Assembly: GCF_029223525.1 (NCBI RefSeq)
Contig: NZ_JARHTQ010000025.1
Coordinates: forward strand, 1-64,000
Source: Streptantibioticus ferralitis
GTDB taxonomy: Bacteria; Actinomycetota; Actinomycetes; Streptomycetales; Streptomycetaceae
Length of the DNA: 64,000 nt
Direction: 5' to 3'
Shown here: positions 1 through 7,238 of the stretch, in pieces
Layout: every line of letters starts with the position of its first letter
How positions within the stretch are numbered: position 1 is the stretch's first letter
Translations under genes and position numbers: made by a program
The notes under the pieces: generated by a model
The model's input: only the letters and a program-made list of their open reading frames with translations
The model's database searches: none
What the model was told of the DNA's origin: nothing

Positions 1-147
<147 letters not shown>

Positions 148-230
148 CCTACGGGTCGTAAAGACGACAACCCCCTCCGGGGGTTGAAACAATTCCTCCG
201 GAATTGTTTATGAATTCCTCCGGAATTCAT
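148..230. repeat. Telomere-like array of abutting hairpins
   Basis: Three perfect inverted repeats follow each other with no spacer: 168-186 (8-bp stem), 187-209 (10-bp stem) and 210-230 (9-bp stem). Each encloses the same loop, TCC on the plus strand, which is GGA on the minus strand. A weaker 5-bp stem lies at 155-168. In linear Streptomyces replicons the single-stranded 3' overhang folds into hairpins with GNA-type trinucleotide loops closed by C:G; at a left end that overhang is the minus strand, where these loops read C-GGA-G. The sequence does not begin like the archetypal Streptomyces telomere as I remember it. The very last bases may be missing. Confidence 0.65.
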
Positions 231-577
231 GCAAGATGCTGGGGGGTGGTGCGGGCGGGTTCGGCATGTGCTGGCCTTCTTATGGTGATGGTTCAAGCTA
301 GCGGGCTGCAAGGAGAGGTGACGGTGAGTCGACTGCTGCCTGTCTGGAGCGGGTCCCGGTGATGCGGTGCCAGGTCCTGACCTGGTGTCACCGATGCCTA
401 CCTGGACTGACCTTGCGGTCCAGGTTCAAGGGCAACGATACCCTGAGTACCCTTTTCGTGTCTACCTTGCCGTTCCTGATGCATCACCCCATGATGCGGG
501 GTAGAGTCTGTGAAAATACAGCACCTCCCCCGGAGCCAGGAGGCCCGGGTAATTCCGATCACAGGAATGGCCACACC
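231..577. other. Subterminal non-coding region with further hairpins
   Basis: No convincing full-length gene is seen. Three more inverted repeats occur: 370-385 (7-bp stem, 2-base loop), 400-425 (8-bp stem, 10-base loop) and 486-502 (5-bp stem). Dense secondary structure over the first several hundred bases fits a subtelomere. It could instead be a structured leader for the gene at 578. Confidence 0.45.
318..362 (+). CDS. Possible 14-aa leader peptide
   Basis: A short GTG-started frame follows an AAGGAGA ribosome-binding sequence at 310-316 and ends just before the hairpin at 370-385. The spacing from Shine-Dalgarno to GTG is only a few bases. No regulatory amino-acid run is present. This may be chance. 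Confidence 0.15.
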   Translation: MTVSRLLPVWSGSR

Positions 578-841
578 ATGCAGGTTGAGGAATTCACCGC
601 ACGCGAAGTCATCCGCCAGTCCGTGCAGAAGAAAGCCACGGACATAGACCGGGAAGAGGCAGCCGCGGAGACCGATAAAACCCGAGACTGGGAACACCAG
701 GCAGAGCGCGGAATCAACGAGCCGGGACGTCTGGACACCCTGCGCTGTGCTGAGTGGAAGCACACCCAATACCGCTGCGTCGGTTACGTCATGACGCAGC
801 ATCACGAGGAAGACTCCCGCACTGATGACGGGGTGGTGTGA
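578..841 (+). CDS. Hypothetical protein, 87 aa
   Basis: A small, charged, probably soluble protein rich in Glu, Arg and Lys with a likely helical centre. ATG at 578 is chosen because the frame upstream (from 359) runs through the structured subtelomere and has odd composition. The stop overlaps the GTG of the next gene by 4 bases, indicating translational coupling. No family recognised. Confidence 0.5.
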   Translation: MQVEEFTAREVIRQSVQKKATDIDREEAAAETDKTRDWEHQAERGINEPGRLDTLRCAEWKHTQYRCVGYVMTQHHEEDSRTDDGVV

Positions 842-1548
842 CCATGCCCGAGTCCGAGCGGTGCAGCAGCGACCCGGTACGCCGGGTCTCGCAGTACCAG
901 ACCGCCGCGGTCAACGCCCGGCTGCGGCTGTTGGCCATCCTTGCCGCCTCGGGCCTGTCCGCGGACGAGGCGGACGAGTTGGTGGGCGCGTTGGAGGCCG
1001 GGGCCGTCGCGAGCGCCCACTGCGACGTAGTCGAGTTGGAGGGCAACGCTCCCGATGAGCGGGGCGAGGCGTACGAACACGGCTGGTTCGACGGCACCAC
1101 GAAGATGACCGGCCAGCTGGTGCAGATCGCCGACCGGACCTGGGAGCAGCGCGGCCGGGCCGCCGGGACGGCCGCGCTGTCCGTGCACCTTGCGGATGCC
1201 CGGCAGCAGGAGCGGGCGGAGTTGCTGCGGCTGCGGGCGTTCGTGGACCAGATGCTGGAGCAAACCCACCCGAACACCATGGAGCGGCGGCGGGTGTTGG
1301 AGGTGCTGGGTGAGGCTGGCGGTCTGTGTACCGCGCGCACCGTCGAGCACTCCACCGGGGATGTCATCGTCTGCACCCGGGAGGCCGGCCACTCCAACCC
1401 CGATGACAAACCTTCTTGGCAGGAGGGGAAGCCTGGCGGCTGGCACCACGCCAATGTCTCCATGTGGGACGACTCGTCCGCCTCCTCGCACCCGCACCAG
1501 CCGACTGGCGCCGGGGTCGAGGAGGCCAGTCGTGATCTGGAGCAGTGA
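838..1548 (+). CDS. Hypothetical protein, 236 aa
   Basis: Second gene of a three-gene coupled run, beginning at GTG 838 over the stop of the upstream gene. The N-terminal half is helical and acidic. The C-terminal part has a C-x(n)-C pair and a run GWHHANVSMWDD resembling small proteins encoded on Streptomyces plasmids and phages that describe cell-surface or zinc-site motifs of unknown role. No membrane segment. Function unknown. Confidence 0.6.
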   Translation: MTMPESERCSSDPVRRVSQYQTAAVNARLRLLAILAASGLSADEADELVGALEAGAVASAHCDVVELEGNAPDERGEAYEHGWFDGTTKMTGQLVQIADRTWEQRGRAAGTAALSVHLADARQQERAELLRLRAFVDQMLEQTHPNTMERRRVLEVLGEAGGLCTARTVEHSTGDVIVCTREAGHSNPDDKPSWQEGKPGGWHHANVSMWDDSSASSHPHQPTGAGVEEASRDLEQ

Positions 1549-2074
1549 GGACCTGGCGCGGGATGCCGTGCGGCGGCAGGGCAGGGGCATGTCCGCCGCG
1601 CGTGTGGCAGAGGCCGTCGCCGAGGCCGCTGTACGGGAGCGCGAGACGGCGGAGCCGTTGCGCTCTCCTGTCGGGGCGGAGCGGCCTTGGTGTGCGCCGG
1701 ATCCGGAGGAGCTCGCCGAGCTGTGGGCTGCCAAGCATGTCGAGTGGTGCCGGGTCCACGTCTTGATGGAGGTCTCGGGCTGGGAGACCTACGACCCGGA
1801 ACGTGACGGCAGAGGTTGTGCGTGGGCCGCCGAGCGGGAGGCGCGGCGCGCGCAGGCCCTGGCCGAGCACGCCGCTCAGCAGGAGCGGCGGCGGGAGGCG
1901 GCGGACGAACTGCGCACGGAGCTGTGGCTGTCCGCGGGCCCCAGTCGGCGGTTGCGGTCGGCCGCGGACTGGGCCGGCCTGACTGCGCAGGATGTCCTGG
2001 CGCAGTTGGCGGAGCGCGTGGTCGTCGGCGAGGACGGCATGGTATCGGTCGCGCCCTTCCTGCCGTCGCGATGA
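1532..2074 (+). CDS. Hypothetical Arg/Glu-rich protein, 180 aa
   Basis: GTG at 1532 lies inside the end of the preceding gene (17-base overlap) and opens a frame with a strongly helical middle rich in Ala, Arg and Glu (about residues 85-130), then a compact C-terminus that reads like a small winged-helix or hydrolase fragment. The longer upstream extension of this frame is unlikely because it would overlap most of the preceding gene. Function unknown. Confidence 0.55.
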   Translation: MIWSSEDLARDAVRRQGRGMSAARVAEAVAEAAVRERETAEPLRSPVGAERPWCAPDPEELAELWAAKHVEWCRVHVLMEVSGWETYDPERDGRGCAWAAEREARRAQALAEHAAQQERRREAADELRTELWLSAGPSRRLRSAADWAGLTAQDVLAQLAERVVVGEDGMVSVAPFLPSR

Positions 2075-2168
2075 TCCTCCGTTGCGAAGGACCGCTGTAG
2101 ATGCTTGGCATAAGCGTGGACAGCGAATTCGTTGGATTGCTGGGATTGTGGAGAATGGAGGGGTGCGA

Positions 2169-4838
2169 ATGAGTGAGATTCCGCTTTGGCGGCATCAGGC
2201 GGAGGCCTTGGACGCGATTATCCGGGGGCTCTCGGTGCCGCTGGACGGGGTGGTGCCTGCCCGGGGTCTGCGCGGGACGGTGGTGTCGTCCACGGGGTCG
2301 GGCAAGACGATCACGGCGGCCACGGCGGCGCTGCGGATGGTGCCCCGGGGGCTGGTGGGGGTGTTGGTGCCGACGCTGGATCTGCTGACACAGACCGCGG
2401 AGGCGTGGCGTGCGGTGGGGCACAAGGGCCCTGCGGTGGCGGTGTGTTCGTTGGGTGCTGACCCGCTGCTGGAGGCACTGGATCTGCGGTGCACGACCAA
2501 TCCGACGCAGTTGGCGTTGTGGGCGAGCAGCGGGCCGATGATCGTGTTCGCGACCTACGCCAGCTTGTCGCCGCAGGGCCTGGAGGACGACCAGGGCAGC
2601 GAGAGTGTGGCCGCGCCGGGCGTGCTGGAGCGGGCCATGCGCGGCAGCTACGGGCAGCGCATGGGCCCGTTCGACCTCCTGGTGGTCGATGAAGCCCACC
2701 GCTCTTCGGGGGACTTGGGCAAGGCGTGGGCGGCGGTGCACGACCAGGAGCGGATCCCGGCGGTGCGGCGGCTGTACATGACGGCGACACCACGCCTGTG
2801 GGCAGCCTCCCCCACCGCTGCCGCAGTAGCGGGCCAGGAGGGCGGGCAGAGCGGCTCGGGGGCCTTGGGTGGGCGTCTGGTGGCCTCCATGGATGACGTC
2901 GAACTCTACGGTCCCGTGCTGTACGAGCTTGGGCTGATGGAGAGTGTGGAGCGGGGCGTCCTAGCCTCGTTCGAGATCGACGTGCTGGAGATCCGGGATC
3001 CCGAGGCACCCGGCCCGGATGCCTCGGTGGAGGAGGTGCGCGGCCGGCGTCTGGCTTCCTTGCAAGCCGCGTTGCTCAAGCATGCTGGCACTATCGGTGC
3101 CCGCTCGTTGATGACGTTCCACAGCCGCACTCTCGATGCGATGGCGTTCGCCCGCGCACTGCCGGAGACGGCTGCCGAGCTGCACGAGACGGATCGGGCC
3201 ATCTACCCGAAGCGGGTGGGTGCGGAGTGGCTGTGCGGGGAGCACCCGGTGGCCCACCGGCGGGTGGTGCTGGACCGGTTCGCCGACGGCCTGGACGCCG
3301 AAGGGTGGGTGACCGACATGGGCATCCTGGCGAGTTGCCGGGTGCTGGGCGAGGGTGTCGACATCCGCGGCACACGAGGTGTCGGTGGCGTGGTGTTCGC
3401 CGATACCCGTAGTTCGCCGGTGGAGATCGTGCAGATCACCGGCCGGGGCCTGCGTCAGCATCCGGGCGAGGGGAAGGTGGCGCGGCTGATCGTGCCGATC
3501 TTCCTGCAGCCGGGCGAAGACCCGCAGGACATGATGGCGTCCGCGAGCTACCGCCCTCTTGTGGCCGTGTTGCAAGGACTTCGGGCTCATGACGAGCGGA
3601 TCATCGAGCGCATGGTGTTGCGGACCAGCACCGCCCGCGGGCAGGCCACTTCCGTGGTCGCCCTCGATCCCCAGCACGAAGAGGAGCAGGAAGCACAAGA
3701 AGAAGTCGACGGCGAGGGTGCGGGCGGCGAAGACGTCAGCGTGCCCGAGGGCGGGGGCGAGGGCGGCGAAGAGAGCGCCGTGCGCAGCGAGGCCGGTGGT
3801 GGCCAGGAGGAGGAGCCGGAGGCGGCCGGAGTGCCGTTGCTGCGGTTCTCCCTGCCGCGCAACCCCGACGTGATCGCCGATTTCCTGCGCACCCGGGTGC
3901 TTCGGCCGGACTCCGAGGTGTGGCTGGCGGGTCTCAACGCCCTGCGCAAGTGGGGTAAGGCCCACGGCGACGCGCAGGTGCCTTTGGACGCCGTTGTCCC
4001 GATCGGGGCGACCGAGAGTGACGGTGAAGACGGCAACGGCAACGGGACGTATGCGCTGGGGGCATGGGTCAGTGAGCAGCGGCGGGCTTTTCGTGCGGGG
4101 ACGCTCAAGGCGTGGCGCGTCGAGCTGTTGAATGAGCTGGGCATGGTCTGGTCGGTCGCGGACGCACGGTTCTACAAGAACCTCGCCGCGGCCCGGGCCT
4201 ACTTCACGGTGCACCACAGCCTCGCAGCACCCAAAGACGCGTCCATCGACGGGGTAGCGGTAGGCCAGTGGCTGGCCAACTGCCGCAAAACCGGGGGGCT
4301 TGGCACGGACGAAGAGCGCGCTGCTGACCGCCGCCGGGCGTTGGAGGCCATCGACCCCGACTGGAACCCACAGTGGCCGATCGACTGGCAGCGGCGGTAC
4401 GCCGCACTCGCCGCGGTGGTGGCCGACGGGGCGACGCTCGCGGAACTCCAGCCCGGCGTCACCATCGCCAGCCAGGACATCGGCGCGTGGCTGGAGGCGC
4501 AGCGTGAGGGCTGGGAGCAGTTGAGCGATGGGCAGCGCGAACGCCTGGCCGCACTCGGCGTCGAACCGCTACCCGCGCCGAAGGAGGACCCGGCGAAGGC
4601 CCGTAAGAGTGGCATGGGGGCCTTCGAACGAGGGGTTGCGGCCCTGCAGCAGTACAAAGCCCGCACGGGCTCTGTGACCGTTTCAAGGGGGCATGTTGAG
4701 ACCGTTGTCATCGGCGGCGAGGAGCACGCTGTGAAGCTGGGCGTCTTCCTGTCGAACAGCAGGTCGAGGCGTGCCAAGCTCACCTCCGACCGGCTCCGGG
4801 CGCTGGCCGAGTTGGGGCTGGAGTGGGCCGCGGTGTGA
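2169..4838 (+). CDS. Telomere-proximal superfamily II helicase with helicase-associated domains
   Basis: An 889-aa DEAD/DEAH-type ATP-dependent helicase. Walker A (STGSGKT) is near residue 44, the DEAH box (VVDEAH) near 173, a TAT motif III near 203, and motif VI (QITGRGLRQ) near 422. An acidic Gln/Glu/Gly-rich linker spans about 510-560. From about 575 to the end there are repeated units with W..L..L..y...hG...V and LG.W....R signatures, which match helicase-associated (HA) domains. ATG at 2169 follows GGAGGGG at 2157-2163. Helicases of this architecture sit next to Streptomyces chromosome and plasmid telomeres; TtrA, of SLP2 and related ends, has been linked to transfer. Location here, 2 kb from the end, fits. 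Confidence 0.85.
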   Translation: MSEIPLWRHQAEALDAIIRGLSVPLDGVVPARGLRGTVVSSTGSGKTITAATAALRMVPRGLVGVLVPTLDLLTQTAEAWRAVGHKGPAVAVCSLGADPLLEALDLRCTTNPTQLALWASSGPMIVFATYASLSPQGLEDDQGSESVAAPGVLERAMRGSYGQRMGPFDLLVVDEAHRSSGDLGKAWAAVHDQERIPAVRRLYMTATPRLWAASPTAAAVAGQEGGQSGSGALGGRLVASMDDVELYGPVLYELGLMESVERGVLASFEIDVLEIRDPEAPGPDASVEEVRGRRLASLQAALLKHAGTIGARSLMTFHSRTLDAMAFARALPETAAELHETDRAIYPKRVGAEWLCGEHPVAHRRVVLDRFADGLDAEGWVTDMGILASCRVLGEGVDIRGTRGVGGVVFADTRSSPVEIVQITGRGLRQHPGEGKVARLIVPIFLQPGEDPQDMMASASYRPLVAVLQGLRAHDERIIERMVLRTSTARGQATSVVALDPQHEEEQEAQEEVDGEGAGGEDVSVPEGGGEGGEESAVRSEAGGGQEEEPEAAGVPLLRFSLPRNPDVIADFLRTRVLRPDSEVWLAGLNALRKWGKAHGDAQVPLDAVVPIGATESDGEDGNGNGTYALGAWVSEQRRAFRAGTLKAWRVELLNELGMVWSVADARFYKNLAAARAYFTVHHSLAAPKDASIDGVAVGQWLANCRKTGGLGTDEERAADRRRALEAIDPDWNPQWPIDWQRRYAALAAVVADGATLAELQPGVTIASQDIGAWLEAQREGWEQLSDGQRERLAALGVEPLPAPKEDPAKARKSGMGAFERGVAALQQYKARTGSVTVSRGHVETVVIGGEEHAVKLGVFLSNSRSRRAKLTSDRLRALAELGLEWAAV

Positions 4839-5053
4839 CGTCGCCGTGCGCGGGAGCGGCCCCGGCCGTACTGCGTCCCGCCGTCAACGGGGACCGGGGC
4901 CTAACCCGCGCACTCCACACCGGCACGGGCCGAGGGGCAGCGTAGTCCGTGCGTGAGCGCGTCCCATCGGCCAGCCTCGGCCGTGAGCAGCGCGTCCAGT
5001 CCAGCCAACCAGTCGCTGGCCGAGTTGGGGCTGGACTGGGCATAGCGGGCTGG
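4801..5053. repeat. Scar of duplicated gene ends
   Basis: The last bases of the helicase gene (4801-4828) recur as a direct repeat at 5014-5041 with a single mismatch. Between them, 4951-5015 is a roughly 65-base copy, about 90 percent identical by eye, of the 3' end of the large minus-strand gene that ends at 7239 (7247-7311). On the minus strand the copy reads LAGLDALLTAEAGRWDAL, against LAGLDAMLTAEADRWDAL in the intact gene. This is a degraded rearrangement junction rather than a gene. Confidence 0.8.
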
Positions 5054-6289
5054 CTAGTCGACGAGATACGTCTTTTCGCTCATGAGGAGTGGGGCGTCGG
5101 CGGGGCCTTTGATGTAGGGGCCTCGCCAGATGATGCGGTGCTCGCCTGCCTTGGGGTACCACTGGCGGACCTTGTGCATCCTTACAGGCCACCGGTGGTG
5201 ATAAGCCCTCACCTGACGCCCCTCGTCAGCGGCAGCGGCCTGGGAGGCAGTCCTGGGCGCGGTCAGGCGAACGACGCGGACATCTTCCAGGCGGGGCCTG
5301 GGGGCACCAGATGAATGGGCCAGGTCCGGTTCGGGAGCGCCAAGACGGGTGACCTGGGTAGAGCCTTGAGCGGTCAGTCGCCAGAACGCGAAGATATACC
5401 GGCGGGTGAAGTCGTCGTGCTGGTCGTCGACCTGTCCGCCGGTCCACTCCCCCACGTCGGGGGTCGGCTCGGCCCGCCACTGCGCCTGCTCACGGATGTG
5501 CAACTGGCCCTGGCGTGCCAGGGCTGAGCGCTCGTGCAGTTCCTCGGTGGACAGGTTGCTGAGATAGCCGTCCCCGCGCATGCCCTCGAATCCGTCGGGG
5601 ACCAGGGGCGGGCAGGTCCACCCGGACACCTTGGACGCGGCCAGGAACTCCCGCCATGCCTCGTTCTGCACCGGCCCGTCACGGTCCATGAAACCGGCCA
5701 CCTGCACGCCGGGCGCGGCCTGAAGCGGGCTGCCGTTGTGCAGCTGGGCGAAGTGCCAGGCGTAGGCGCGGATGTCGGACAGCGCCCCGGTGCGGTTGAC
5801 CAGCACCACCGGTTCGGGGAGCACCAGCAGCCCGCAGGGCGCGGGCAGGTCGGTGTCGCGCTGGAGAGTGAGGGTGTCGGCGATTTCGAGGGTGGCGGCC
5901 GCGGCCATGGCGGCGGCGTGCGCTGCGGGCGAGACGATGAAGACCTCGGCCTGGCGCAGCATTTTCAGCGTCCGCTCGTACTGCCACTTGACGTGCCGGT
6001 CGAGGTCGTCGGAGAACGGGGGCTGCACCCCGATCCCGCCGAAGGCGATGGTTAAGGCGAACTGACGGGCCTCGGCATCGCTCATCCCGCTCGCCATGCC
6101 GGCGTTGTAGGCGTCGCTCAGCGCGGTGGCGGCATGCTGCTTCACCATGGCCCGCACCATCGGATGGCCGGGCAGATGCGTGAGCGTGTCACGGCGCAGC
6201 AGGTGCGCCTGACGCGCCGCGCTGGCCGCAGACCACTGTGCCCCCCTCTCCCGCGTCCGCTCCTTCTTCGCCCGGCTGGCCTTGCCCAT
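5054..6289 (-). CDS. Hypothetical protein, 411 aa
   Basis: The protein starts MGKASRAKKERTRERG, a basic N-terminus. The start at 6289 is supported by GGGAGGGG just upstream; the GTG six codons earlier lies in that ribosome-binding site. An Ala-rich helical stretch occurs near residues 115-130. The C-terminal 60 residues are rich in Arg, His and Trp and end with a WRGPYIKGP motif, which looks like the short C-terminal signature of proteins carried on Streptomyces plasmids. No catalytic motif recognised. It runs convergently with the helicase gene across the scar. Confidence 0.7.
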   Translation of the reverse strand: MGKASRAKKERTRERGAQWSAASAARQAHLLRRDTLTHLPGHPMVRAMVKQHAATALSDAYNAGMASGMSDAEARQFALTIAFGGIGVQPPFSDDLDRHVKWQYERTLKMLRQAEVFIVSPAAHAAAMAAAATLEIADTLTLQRDTDLPAPCGLLVLPEPVVLVNRTGALSDIRAYAWHFAQLHNGSPLQAAPGVQVAGFMDRDGPVQNEAWREFLAASKVSGWTCPPLVPDGFEGMRGDGYLSNLSTEELHERSALARQGQLHIREQAQWRAEPTPDVGEWTGGQVDDQHDDFTRRYIFAFWRLTAQGSTQVTRLGAPEPDLAHSSGAPRPRLEDVRVVRLTAPRTASQAAAADEGRQVRAYHHRWPVRMHKVRQWYPKAGEHRIIWRGPYIKGPADAPLLMSEKTYLVD

Positions 6290-6414
6290 AGCCGTCCCCT
6301 CCCGCACGGTGATCTCGATCTACCTGCGAGCATGCCCCGGCACAGGCCGGACGACAGGCAGATGCGGAAATCCGCGCACGGGTCCTCACCGGCTCGGGAC
6401 CGAACCGGTGGTGC

Positions 6415-6978
6415 TCAGTGCTCCTGTGGGCCGACTGCCGGCTTCTGCCAGCGGCTGGCCAGCAGGCCGTAGAGAAGGGTGTCGGTCCATTCGCCGGTGT
6501 TGATGTTCAAGGTGAACTCGGGGCGCCGGCCTTCGAGATCGAAGCCGACGCGTTCCAGCAGGCGGGCCGAGGGGGTGTTGCGGGCGTCGCATTCGGCGGA
6601 GACCCGGTGAAGTCCCCAGCGGAAGAGGTGGTCCAGCACGGCGCGGACAGCTTCGGTGGCGTATCCCTGGCCGTGCAAGCCCGGAGCGAGGGTGTAGCCA
6701 AGGTCGGCCTGCAGGCGGTTGGCGTGAAGGTTCACGCCGAGGTCACCGACCATGCTCCGGTCGGCTTTGAGTTCGATGGCGTACTGGAACCAGCCGGGCT
6801 GCTCGGGGTCCTGTTCGCTGTAGACCCGGGCCTGGTCGGTGGCAGCCTCTGGGGTGAGGGGCGAGGGCCATGCCTGGTAGCGGGCTATGTCCGGGTCATT
6901 GCGGTAGGCCGCCATGGGAGCCGCGTCGCGGATGCGGAAACGGCGCAGGACCAGGCGCTCGGTCTCGATCTCGATCAT
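6415..6978 (-). CDS. GNAT N-acetyltransferase (RimJ/RimL-like)
   Basis: A 187-aa single-domain protein of the RimJ/RimL branch of acetyl-CoA-dependent N-acetyltransferases. It opens with ETERLVLRRF, contains the acetyl-CoA pyrophosphate-binding loop LHGQGYATEA in the middle, and ends with the family's NTPSARLLERVGF segment. Substrate cannot be told: RimJ/RimL relatives act on protein N-termini, and plasmid-borne ones may act on small toxic molecules. ATG at 6978 is used; TTG at 6981 immediately precedes it. Confidence 0.85.
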   Translation of the reverse strand: MIEIETERLVLRRFRIRDAAPMAAYRNDPDIARYQAWPSPLTPEAATDQARVYSEQDPEQPGWFQYAIELKADRSMVGDLGVNLHANRLQADLGYTLAPGLHGQGYATEAVRAVLDHLFRWGLHRVSAECDARNTPSARLLERVGFDLEGRRPEFTLNINTGEWTDTLLYGLLASRWQKPAVGPQEH

Positions 6979-7238
6979 CAACGCAGTGTCACACGCAAGG
7001 GCGAGAGGACACTGGTCACCGAACGAAGGGGACTGCGGGCCTGGACAGCTACCTCCCGCCGCGTATGGCCGTCATGGCGCGGAAGGTAGCCGAAGTCCTA
7101 GAGGAACCGCAGCGGACTCCCCCGTGACACCTGCGGGTTCGGCGTCGTCGACGGCGCACCTCCGAAGACGGGCCCCAGGGGATGGCATGGCCGACCCCCT
7201 GGGCCCGTGCTGCGTTGTGGAGTTGCCGACTCGATCGG

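Noticed and set aside
789-2741. 650-aa minus-strand open frame
   Set aside because: Arg/Pro-rich shadow of three plus-strand genes with no ribosome-binding site; the plus-strand genes are coupled and more protein-like.
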